A stretch of 20,857 nucleotides of DNA. Origin: an uncultured Bacteroidales bacterium (GTDB taxonomy: Bacteria; Bacteroidota; Bacteroidia; Bacteroidales; WCHB1-69). Positions 7,501-13,717 of the stretch are shown in pieces. The DNA is taken from contig CALDIA010000219.1 of NCBI GenBank assembly GCA_937901455.1, forward strand, positions 1-20,857, given 5' to 3'. Numbering within the stretch: the stretch's first letter is position 1; every line of letters begins with the position of its first letter. Position numbers and translations under genes: made by a program. A model generated the notes under the pieces. The model was not told the DNA's origin and ran no database searches. It saw only the letters and a list, made by a program, of their open reading frames with translations.

Positions 7501-8791
7501 CATAGTAGGATGGGAAGACAGAGAGGTCGAAACCGGCCAGAAAGTCGTAGTAGCTCATGTTGAAGACACCGTCCTCGCCGTCCAAATACACAGGGACGAA
7601 GACCACTTTTACCCGTTGGTCGGGACTATTGTGCAAGCCGGCCTGGTGGAAAGCCCTGATGATAGGGTCATTATATGGATCGTGGAGCACGTGGGTGCTA
7701 AAATCATCGGTAATAGGTGTTGTGCCAATGGGTTGTTCCATACGTTGGAGCAGGTCTTCCCGTTTGCCGCTGTGTCCGGCAGGCACGGCGATGAAGGCGC
7801 ACAAATAGCGATCGGGGTTTTGTTGGGCATAGTGCGCGAGACTGCGAATAAAGACATCAATGCCTTTGTTTTTGAATTCGTAGCGGCCGCTGTTTATGAT
7901 GAGCAGGGTATCGTCAGGAAGTGTTTGTTGCATAAGGGCCGAGGCTACTTGCAGGAGGCGCTTGCGGGCCGCATCGCGAAGGGCCGTATATTTTTCGCCT
8001 TGGGGTACAAAGCCGTTTTCAAAGCCATTAATGGTAATGACATCTGCGGGGTGGTCAAAGAAGGCGGCACACTCCTTATTGGTAATATCGCTAACTGTCG
8101 TGTAAGCATCCGCCTGCTGCGCCGAAAGTCTCTCTAAGGAAAACTTGGATTGGACTCCAAATCGGTTGGCGGTCTCCTGAGGCGGATATTGACGGATATC
8201 CTCGTACAGGGGCAGGCCATTACCTGCGATACAGCGGCCCAGCACGGTGGCATGGGTGGTGAAGACGGTCGCAATCTGCGGGGCTACAGTCTCCAAATGA
8301 AGGATGCCAGTGCCGGTCATCCACTCATGAAAATGGGCCACAATCTTATCCATAGAACTACAGTAGCAGTTATAGAAACTCTCAATCACCTTGCCGGCGG
8401 CATAGCCAAACAGGGCCGGCTCGATATAGTCCCACTGACCAGAGATGGAGTCAAGCTTGTGGCTGAGCCAAAAGGTGGTCAGAATCTCATTCTTCCGTTC
8501 AAAGTATTGGGTGAAATTCACTAAGATTACGATAGGAGAACCGCAAATCTGCCATCTGCCAATACGGAATCGGAGTCCCTCGGAATATGCCAACTCCCGC
8601 CAGTTGCTGAACAGAGTGGGATCCTCAATAAAATCGCCCAGATGTTCTTTGGAGACATCCGGTCCTATGCAAATATATTTGTCACCGAAATGTTTGACGG
8701 CTGTGGCAGCCTTTGAAGACAAGACGGTATAGATACCGCCCACCTTGTTGCAAACTTCCCACGAAGTTTCAAAAATATAGTCTGCACTCAT
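4574..8791 (-). CDS. Glycogen synthase (GT3) - alpha-glucan phosphorylase (GT35) fusion
   Basis: A 1405-residue bifunctional protein. Residues 1 to about 545 form a GT3-type glycogen synthase that extends alpha-1,4-glucan from a nucleotide sugar: an N-terminal KVGGIYTVL-type loop and the GT3 signature EPWGYTPLE with Glu431 and Glu439. A polar linker follows. From about residue 570 a short-type alpha-glucan phosphorylase begins (marker ENLWWSW at 584-590); it releases glucose 1-phosphate from glucan. Its PLP motif EASGTSGEK has the Schiff-base Lys at 1160. The last 100 residues are a beta-rich tail. I chose the ATG at 8791 (MSADYIFETSW) because GT3 homology starts there; an upstream in-frame ATG at 8848 would add 19 residues and would lie inside the promoter. 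Both active sites look intact. thiN follows after 7 bp. Confidence 0.93.
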   Translation of the reverse strand: MSADYIFETSWEVCNKVGGIYTVLSSKAATAVKHFGDKYICIGPDVSKEHLGDFIEDPTLFSNWRELAYSEGLRFRIGRWQICGSPIVILVNFTQYFERKNEILTTFWLSHKLDSISGQWDYIEPALFGYAAGKVIESFYNCYCSSMDKIVAHFHEWMTGTGILHLETVAPQIATVFTTHATVLGRCIAGNGLPLYEDIRQYPPQETANRFGVQSKFSLERLSAQQADAYTTVSDITNKECAAFFDHPADVITINGFENGFVPQGEKYTALRDAARKRLLQVASALMQQTLPDDTLLIINSGRYEFKNKGIDVFIRSLAHYAQQNPDRYLCAFIAVPAGHSGKREDLLQRMEQPIGTTPITDDFSTHVLHDPYNDPIIRAFHQAGLHNSPDQRVKVVFVPVYLDGEDGVFNMSYYDFLAGFDLSVFPSYYEPWGYTPLESIAFGIPTITTSLAGFGLWVEKMFHDQQSVVVVQRNDHNDEEVVANISKALHFFSNCSAEDKKQLDANAVEIAQKALWSGLYENYLKTYELALSKSDSRYEQYQNKTSNISNIVRHSNIQQPEWRQVSIKSHLPESLEKLEKLSENLWWSWNYEARELFEEIAGEELWEQCHQNPVHLLQILPFERLETFAKDQAFLAKLEQVYDKFNTYMQTPRTRSEEKIAYFSMEFGISNELKIFSGGLGMLAGDYLKEASDSNVNMIGVGLLYRFGYFTQQISSFGEQVNLYPPQSFSKLPIMPLKDESGNWLTVCLSLPGRNLYARIWRVDVGRIPLYLMDTDFADNWDEDRGVTATLYGGDTENRLKQEMLLGIGGLRMLNLLGEKPTLFHLNEGHAAFVSLERIYQTMQDCHVNMAVAIELVKSSSLYTTHTPVPAGHDAFTEDLMRTYFAPYPTRLNISWETFMGFGRQRDDRLNDKFSMSILACHFSQEVNGVSRIHGRVSKEMFANLYEGRFAEESHIGYVTNGVHYPTWAHKRWQKLHVQTFGAEFLADQSNPAYWAKIYDVEDAEIWNIKQELRHEMLDAVKDMLAAQLRRRNESPAFITSTLKQIRNDALTIGFARRFATYKRAHLLFTNEERLRQILCNPDRPVQFIFAGKAHPHDKAGQDIITNIIRLSHKPEFVGKIIFVENYDMVLSKKLISGCDLWLNTPTRPLEASGTSGEKAVMNGVLNFSVLDGWWAEGYVPGAGWAIKEEITYRDNRLQDELDAATLYTTIEEEIAPAFYQRNKEQIPVTWVAMMKKCFAEISPNYTMKRQLDDYYERFYHKLENRHLRLSADNQEQARQLLRWKEHLLAGWDAISCRSLTNQNQQKGTYYIGDKLTFDIGLFVGNIAPDDLKVELVLVDNEQEGRTRLVAKYPFELVHHDKDTAVFHCDVDAKKVGDWAYAIRVIPQHELLPHDQDFNVVKWF

Positions 8792-8818
8792 ATATAGTAT
8801 TGTAAAAGAATAAGGATG

Positions 8819-8848
8819 CAAAAATACAAAAATCCAGCGAATTTGCAA
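8819..8848 (-). promoter_or_regulatory. Promoter of the glycogen synthase-phosphorylase gene
   Basis: On the minus strand a TTG (8846-8848) is followed after exactly 19 bp by TATTTTTG (8819-8826), matching the Bacteroidota -33/-7 arrangement. The element lies about 28 bp before the chosen ATG at 8791. This supports that start over the upstream ATG at 8848, which would fall inside the -33 element. Confidence 0.7.
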
Positions 8849-8907
8849 GTGTGAAGAGGAACCAAATATTTTTTTGTGTTAGGGTGAAGATGGATTGAAA
8901 AAAAGTG

Positions 8908-8915
8908 TATTTTTG
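8908..8915 (+). promoter_or_regulatory. -7 promoter element of the tRNA gene
   Basis: TATTTTTG ends 13 bp before the first base of the tRNA at 8929, a natural distance for a tRNA transcript with a short leader. No clear -33 TTG at the preferred spacing is visible. The promoter is divergent from that of the glycogen enzyme gene. Confidence 0.55.
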
Positions 8916-8928
8916 CAGCCTCAAAAAC

Positions 8929-9005
8929 GGCGGGGTAGCTCAGTCGGTTAGAGCGTCGGATTCATAACCCGGAGGTCACGAGTTCAATTCCCGTTCCCGC
9001 CACCA
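8929..9005 (+). tRNA. tRNA-Met (anticodon CAT), probably elongator, with encoded CCA
   Basis: The 77-nt cloverleaf has a 7-bp acceptor stem (GGCGGGG with TCCCGCC, one G-U), a D arm with 4-bp stem GCTC/GAGC, anticodon loop TTCATAA, variable loop AGGTC, T loop TTCAATT, discriminator A at 9002 and CCA at 9003-9005. The first base pair is G-C rather than the C-A mismatch of bacterial initiators, so it is an elongator-type tRNA. Methionine is most likely, but isoleucine tRNA with lysidine-modified CAT cannot be excluded by eye. Two stem pairs are A-C mismatches: A31-C39 at the bottom of the anticodon stem and A52-C62 in the T stem. Confidence 0.9.
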
Positions 9006-9044
9006 AAACAAAACAGCTGGGAATTCCAGCTGTTTTGTTTTTTA
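9005..9044 (+). terminator. Intrinsic terminator of the tRNA gene
   Basis: A perfect 16-bp inverted repeat (left arm 9005-9020, right arm 9026-9041) with a GAATT loop. Its core is CAGCTGG/CCAGCTG and its flanks are A-rich and T-rich, followed by more T. It begins at the last base of the tRNA's CCA end, so it terminates the tRNA transcript directly. Confidence 0.92.
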
Positions 9045-9047
9045 TTG

Positions 9048-9055
9048 TACTTTTG
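9048..9055 (+). promoter_or_regulatory. -7 promoter element before the HAD gene
   Basis: TACTTTTG fits TAnnTTTG and lies immediately after the tRNA terminator and 42 bp before the ATG at 9098. No well-spaced -33 element is visible. A separate promoter here is plausible because the terminator would cut read-through from the tRNA. Confidence 0.45.
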
Positions 9056-9097
9056 CCGCCGAAACAGCACGGCACAAGTCGTCAAACATGAGCAAAT

Positions 9098-9736
9098 ATG
9101 GACAATAGCAAGACATATCCAAAGGTGGTGATTTTTGATCTGGACGGTACCTTGTACGACAAGAAAGGGCTTGCCAGACGGCTTGTCTGGAGCGCTCTTC
9201 GGCAGGGCAAATTGGACTACTTGCGGCAGGAGCGGGCCATCCGCCGCCAACTGAAGGGGATGCACTTTGACAGCAAGGAGGACTTTTATGATGCTTTTTT
9301 CGGGAAATTCAGCAACCCGCAGAAGGCAAGAGAATGGTACTTTAACGCATACCTGCCCAGCATGGTCTCCATTCTGAAGCGTTCGTTTCAGATGTACCTT
9401 TGGGTACCCGAAACCATAGAGGCCATACGGTCGCAGGGTAGCCGCGTGGTAATCTTCTCCGACTATGGGGCCGTGAACGAAAAACTGGAAGCCATCGGCT
9501 TTGCTTCTGCTTGGGCCGATGCTTGTTACGATGCCCCCGCACTGGGCGGTCTGAAACCATGCCGCGAATCGTTCCTCAAAATCTGTGAGCTGCTGGAGGT
9601 CGCACCAGAAGCGTGCCTCATGGTAGGCGACCGGCACGACACCGACGGGATAGGCGCCACCGCTGCCGGCATGCACTTCCTACTCTACGTCAGGAATAGC
9701 TGGCCACGGATTGACCTCTATGCCAGCCATCTCTAA
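9098..9736 (+). CDS. HAD-family hydrolase (probable phosphatase)
   Basis: A 212-residue cytosolic haloacid-dehalogenase-like hydrolase, subfamily IA by its helical cap between motifs I and II. Motif I is FDLDGTLYD with nucleophile Asp14 and acid/base Asp16; motif II is VVIFSDYG with Ser121; motif III is the Lys in GGLKPCRES (Lys153); motif IV is MVGDRHDTDGIGA with Asp178, Asp181 and Asp183. All catalytic positions are present, so it is probably an active Mg2+-dependent phosphatase. The substrate cannot be told from sequence; phosphoglycolate phosphatase-like and nucleotidase-like members share this layout. The last 57 bp overlap the 3' end of the convergent acyltransferase gene, an unusually long tail-to-tail overlap. 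Confidence 0.87.
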   Translation: MDNSKTYPKVVIFDLDGTLYDKKGLARRLVWSALRQGKLDYLRQERAIRRQLKGMHFDSKEDFYDAFFGKFSNPQKAREWYFNAYLPSMVSILKRSFQMYLWVPETIEAIRSQGSRVVIFSDYGAVNEKLEAIGFASAWADACYDAPALGGLKPCRESFLKICELLEVAPEACLMVGDRHDTDGIGATAAGMHFLLYVRNSWPRIDLYASHL

Positions 9737-10531
9737 CATCATGCTGTGCGCCGTGGTGCGCAAACGGTCCAACTCCTCCTTACGGTTTTCCTCTTTGTTA
9801 ATCAAGATAGGTTTGCCTACATGAATGGTCATGCAGGGCAGATTCTTTTTGCCGAATAAACGGTATAATCCCTTGCGTTTGCGATAGGTGATGACCGTGG
9901 GAATGACGGGAATGTCATATTTGTAAGCCATTGAAAATGCCCCTCGCTTGAACGGGCGCAAGGGCTTATAGTAATTCCAACGGGTGGATTCAGGAAATAG
10001 CAGCATCCACTCTTTCTTCTTATGATACTCATCGAACGCTTCGTTGAACTTCTTGAAGCCCTCCAACGTCTCCGGAATGGGAATGCCCCCCACCCTGCGC
10101 ATGAACCAACTCATGTTGCCATTAAAATGCTTGGCATACATCGGAATCCACAATTTTCGAAAACGGCGGATGGCCTGATACACACAGAGTGCATCGAAGA
10201 CATATACGTGGTTGCACACACACATAGCCCCATTCTTGAGCGAATCTTCATAGCCCTTCAGATTCTGCCGCCCGCGAATCTTCAAGCCAAAGTGAGTGCG
10301 ATTCCAAAAGGTGGCAACTATCCACTGCACAAAAAAGCCAATAAAGTTATGGAGTTTGTAGGCCCAAGACTTGTCTATATAAGGGTAGTTCTCGTCAAAC
10401 CTGTACTTCCCTTTGGTAGAATCCTCCACTTGTACGGTTAAGAGGCGTTTGTAAGGATCGTCCGTAGGGTACTCTATCCCCATATCAGGAACATAGACAC
10501 CCTCCTTTACCCTAAAATCTCCATACTCCAT
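9680..10531 (-). CDS. Lysophospholipid acyltransferase-like protein (PlsC family)
   Basis: A 283-residue glycerolipid-type acyltransferase. The catalytic NHx4D motif is NHVYVFD (His108, Asp113); GGIPIP at 148-153 is motif III-like, and LFPESTR (178-184) takes the place of the usual FPEGTR, with Ser for Gly. A hydrophobic stretch at about 62-76 could anchor it to the inner membrane. An N-terminal extension of about 60 residues precedes the catalytic domain. The family transfers acyl groups from acyl-ACP or acyl-CoA to lysophosphatidate or other lipid acceptors. Here it is the last gene of a three-gene minus-strand operon with a LolA-like carrier (12-bp gap) and an MMPL exporter, so the acceptor may be a specialised envelope lipid rather than bulk phospholipid. 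Its 3' end overlaps the HAD gene. Confidence 0.85.
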   Translation of the reverse strand: MEYGDFRVKEGVYVPDMGIEYPTDDPYKRLLTVQVEDSTKGKYRFDENYPYIDKSWAYKLHNFIGFFVQWIVATFWNRTHFGLKIRGRQNLKGYEDSLKNGAMCVCNHVYVFDALCVYQAIRRFRKLWIPMYAKHFNGNMSWFMRRVGGIPIPETLEGFKKFNEAFDEYHKKKEWMLLFPESTRWNYYKPLRPFKRGAFSMAYKYDIPVIPTVITYRKRKGLYRLFGKKNLPCMTIHVGKPILINKEENRKEELDRLRTTAHSMMLEMAGIEVNPWPAIPDVE

Positions 10532-10543
10532 ATTTGAACGAAT

Positions 10544-11083
10544 TTACTTTTTAACCGTAATATTGCTGATGGAATATTGGGTTACGTTACCATTGAATTC
10601 CTCCAATGTCATCTCGGTGACCATGTTGTCGGAGGTGCGATATGACAGCACAATCTTTGAGTATCCTCGCGTGGCAGCCTTCCGGGCGGTGATAGTCACG
10701 GTCTTGGCCCCACCCGTTTCCTTCTCCACACAGTCGGCATTGTTGTCTGCGGCCACCTGCCGGTAATTGCCCTTGATGCAGTTCAACAGAGTGTTCTTCT
10801 GGGCTTTCATAGTCATATTCTTGGTAACATCCACGGTGGACTTCTTCCCATTCATGTTCATCCGCACGGTATTTCCCTCGATGATGAAAAAGTCTCCAGC
10901 GGGCTGGGTATAGTTCATCTGTAGATTATCGGGCGATTTATAGACAATTTTTCCAGCGGCCTCCACATTTTTCCCGGATGCCTTGATAAGCTTATGCTGT
11001 TTAAAGGAAGCGTTAATCTGCGATTGCCCCAAGAGCGCTTGTGCGCAAAAGAAAACGGCGATGAGTAGAACAAACTTTTTCAT
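10544..11083 (-). CDS. LolA-like outer-membrane lipoprotein/lipid carrier
   Basis: A 179-residue exported protein with a signal peptide at 1-19 (MKKFVLLIAVFFCAQALLG). The mature part reads as a LolA/LppX-type half-barrel: a strand-rich KIVYKSPDNLQMNYTQPAG segment, EGNTVRMNMNGKK, a helical KNTLLNCIKGN region and a C-terminal run of strands. LolA-like proteins shuttle lipoproteins or lipids across the periplasm. The gene starts 4 bp after the MMPL exporter gene and precedes the acyltransferase gene by 12 bp. MMPL exporter plus LolA-like carrier plus acyltransferase also occurs in aryl-polyene and flexirubin-type clusters, so this is more likely a dedicated lipid carrier than the housekeeping LolA. 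Assignment is by pattern and context. Confidence 0.75.
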   Translation of the reverse strand: MKKFVLLIAVFFCAQALLGQSQINASFKQHKLIKASGKNVEAAGKIVYKSPDNLQMNYTQPAGDFFIIEGNTVRMNMNGKKSTVDVTKNMTMKAQKNTLLNCIKGNYRQVAADNNADCVEKETGGAKTVTITARKAATRGYSKIVLSYRTSDNMVTEMTLEEFNGNVTQYSISNITVKK

Positions 11084-11087
11084 GTTT

Positions 11088-13514
11088 CTATTTTGAGATT
11101 TTAAGTGATTTCTTGATAAGAGGTATTTTGATCATCCATCGGAACAGCAGGGGCTGTAGCGTATAGGTAATCAAGATAGTGGAAACCATACCTATCAGGG
11201 TGCTGATACCGATTGATCGGATGGCAGGGTGTGTGGCAAATAGCATGACGGTCACCACAATGACAAGCACCAAAGCAGAGAAGAAGATGGCGACTTTGTG
11301 AAAGTCCAGCAGATTGGAGTCAACACCTTGAGCATCGGCCAAAAGGCCTTGCACCACGAATATGCTGTAGTCAACACCGATACCAAAGATAAAGGTGGAG
11401 ATGATGATATTGATCAGGTTGAACTGCAACCCGAAGATAGCCATCCAACCTTGCACTACATACCAGCTCAGGAACATCGGCAAGAAGGCCAGCAGTGCCA
11501 GCGAGATGCGCTGGAAGGAGAGCAGCAGCACCACAAACACAAAGATAGAGGAGATAAGCAGGGTGGTGTTAAAATCCTGATGGATAAGCGTGATCATATT
11601 CCCTGTATAATAGAACGGGTCAACCACCACCGCATGGGGCATGGAGGCCACCTTTTCATCCACAAGCGGCTTATCCTTGGTTTCCATCATGGTGGAGTTA
11701 AAGATAAGGTATTGGCCATCCGATTCTTCGATAAAATTACAGAGTAGTCCTTCCGGAATGATGCCTTCCTCGTACAGGTGTCCGACTTCATAATCGCCCT
11801 CCAACATAGCGCGGAAGGGCACGAATATGGAGGGGTCGATGCCATAGTGCACGGCTGCGGTGCGCACCGCGGCCTCTGCCTCGGCAATCTTGTCGCGACT
11901 CCAGTATCTCTTCCAAGCCGCGATCCGTTCTTGTTGTTCTTTATCAGACTGAAAGAGCATGGACACAACCGGTGTATAGTTTGACAAGAGTTGTGCATTG
12001 CGAAGGGAATCGAGTGTGGCGGAGAGCTGATGGTTGGCGTTCAGTGCCTCATCCAAGGTGGGGGCCACCACAGCGTAATAGCGTTGCACACCGCCGCCTA
12101 TGCATTTCTCAGCATACAGATTCTCGGAGGCATGAAGCGCATCGCTCTCGTATCCAATATGTTTCAAATCATTGTCGAACTGTACCTTCGGGGTATAGAT
12201 AAAGCCCACCACCACAATGGCAAGCAAGGCCACAATCAAAAACGGATTTCGGTCATAAGCATACTGGTTCACCTGTTGCACCGCCTTGAAGACTTTCTCA
12301 TTGTGCTTTGCCTCTCCATTTCCCAAGAAATGTGGCAGAAAAACGAGCGCGAACAACGTGTTGCCGACGAGCATGAAAGTGGCAAAAAGGCCAAAGTCTT
12401 GCAACAGTTCACTCTTGGTGAAGAGCAATCCCAGAAATGCCCCTATGGTGGTGATACAGCCCAGACAAACGGGCTTGGATTCATCTGCAAGCATCTTCTC
12501 CACATCGCCCACGAAGTGCTGGTGGATGAGCACATGGAGGCAATAACTGACCGCCACGCCCAGCACCACAGAGCCGATACCCAATGCCATCAGCGACATC
12601 CCACCCTTGATCCAGTACATGCATGCGAGGGCAAAGAAGGAACCGTACGCTACGGGCAGCACTGTCTGCCATAGGACATGAACGCTTTTCAAACTGATAC
12701 AGAGCATGATCAATATCACCAACAAGGAAAAGCCCACCATCAAAAAGATGTCGTGGCGCATAACTCGGGAGTTGCCGGCCGAACGCACTGGAGCACCATG
12801 AAAAAGGATTTGCACTTCCGGATGAGCTTGTTGGAATTGTTCAACCCTATTCTCAATATACTGCACCAGTTCGCCACTGGATTGCGAATCAAAGGATTGC
12901 GTATTGGGGGAAATGAACATCAAGGCGGCGGTGCTGTCCTTGGTGAACAAATGCTCGTTCAAAACAATAAATCCGGCGCCACCTGCCATGTCTGGAATCA
13001 ACAGTGCACGCAGGTTAAGCGGGTCGGTGGCCACCATCTGAGTCACAGAACCCGTTTCATCGTTCATCACGAGTTCATAGTTATGCGCCATTGTCTCGTC
13101 AGCATGGGCGATTGCCTCATCAAACCGACTGTATTGGTCAGGAGCTACAAAGGAAGGCACATGCGACAGCGCATAGTCCAAGGCGCCTAATGCCATGTCA
13201 GCTTCCACGCTATAAAGGGTGTTGGCAATATGCTCATCATTCACGAGGATGGAGTCCATTAACTCATCCACATAGGCGGCCATCGTCTCAGGCTCTGCCC
13301 CTACCATTTCCATGAAAATCTTGTCCTTCACCTTAAGATTGCCAAACACCAATCCGCTTTCTGGAGCTTCCGTAGCAGGCAACAGCTTGGAGAGGTCCTC
13401 TTCATAATGGACCTTGAGGCCGAAATAGACAAAAACCGCTCCGCTCAACAGCATCAGTGTAAACAACAACACTTTATGTTTCTCAAAAAATCTATAAAGA
13501 CGGACAAAAAACAT
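11088..13514 (-). CDS. MMPL/RND-family lipid exporter
   Basis: An 808-residue inner-membrane transporter with RND-like two-fold architecture: TM1 at about 15-33, a large periplasmic domain, a five-helix bundle, then a second single TM, second periplasmic domain and second bundle near the C-terminus. The second bundle has the MMPL proton-relay motif GIGVDYSIF (Asp715-Tyr716). The matching helix of the first bundle reads VAVSYCLH (Ser323-Tyr324), so the Asp of the first D-Y pair is absent. MMPL proteins move lipids or lipid-linked compounds out of the inner membrane. The gene heads a minus-strand operon with the LolA-like carrier and acyltransferase, consistent with export of an acylated lipid to the outer membrane. 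It has its own -7 element upstream. Confidence 0.85.
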   Translation of the reverse strand: MFFVRLYRFFEKHKVLLFTLMLLSGAVFVYFGLKVHYEEDLSKLLPATEAPESGLVFGNLKVKDKIFMEMVGAEPETMAAYVDELMDSILVNDEHIANTLYSVEADMALGALDYALSHVPSFVAPDQYSRFDEAIAHADETMAHNYELVMNDETGSVTQMVATDPLNLRALLIPDMAGGAGFIVLNEHLFTKDSTAALMFISPNTQSFDSQSSGELVQYIENRVEQFQQAHPEVQILFHGAPVRSAGNSRVMRHDIFLMVGFSLLVILIMLCISLKSVHVLWQTVLPVAYGSFFALACMYWIKGGMSLMALGIGSVVLGVAVSYCLHVLIHQHFVGDVEKMLADESKPVCLGCITTIGAFLGLLFTKSELLQDFGLFATFMLVGNTLFALVFLPHFLGNGEAKHNEKVFKAVQQVNQYAYDRNPFLIVALLAIVVVGFIYTPKVQFDNDLKHIGYESDALHASENLYAEKCIGGGVQRYYAVVAPTLDEALNANHQLSATLDSLRNAQLLSNYTPVVSMLFQSDKEQQERIAAWKRYWSRDKIAEAEAAVRTAAVHYGIDPSIFVPFRAMLEGDYEVGHLYEEGIIPEGLLCNFIEESDGQYLIFNSTMMETKDKPLVDEKVASMPHAVVVDPFYYTGNMITLIHQDFNTTLLISSIFVFVVLLLSFQRISLALLAFLPMFLSWYVVQGWMAIFGLQFNLINIIISTFIFGIGVDYSIFVVQGLLADAQGVDSNLLDFHKVAIFFSALVLVIVVTVMLFATHPAIRSIGISTLIGMVSTILITYTLQPLLFRWMIKIPLIKKSLKISK

Positions 13515-13562
13515 TATAATAAAACCAAGTTTATTCTATTTTTACAACATTTTTAAAAGGTG

Positions 13563-13570
13563 CAAAAATA
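13563..13570 (-). promoter_or_regulatory. -7 promoter element of the exporter operon
   Basis: TATTTTTG on the minus strand, about 48 bp before the exporter ATG at 13514. No TTG at 19-20 bp upstream is visible in the very A/T-rich flank, so the -33 element is uncertain. Confidence 0.45.
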
Positions 13571-13642
13571 TAAAAATAATGAAATAAAGATATAAAAAAA
13601 AACTATATGGCTATTGCGAATTATTTTTTGGTATAAATGTTG

Positions 13643-13680
13643 TTGAAATGAGAGAATGAATGGATATTTTTGTATTTTTG
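13643..13680 (+). promoter_or_regulatory. Promoter of the C10 protease gene
   Basis: TTG at 13643-13645, a 19-bp spacer and TATTTTTG at 13665-13672 match the Bacteroidota promoter arrangement. A second TATTTTTG follows directly at 13673-13680. The ATG at 13718 lies 37 bp after it, leaving a short leader. The neighbouring exporter operon is transcribed divergently. Confidence 0.68.
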
Positions 13681-13717
13681 CCAGCGCAAAGAGAGACAAG
13701 TTAACAACCCATTAACG

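Noticed and set aside
8792..8848. Nineteen extra N-terminal residues on the glycogen synthase-phosphorylase fusion from an upstream ATG
   Set aside because: The upstream ATG lies in the -33 element of a well-spaced promoter, and family homology begins at the ATG at 8791.
13670..13717. Longer start for the C10 protease
   Set aside because: This stretch overlaps the -7 element and hides the signal peptide; the ATG at 13718 gives a standard MKK signal sequence.
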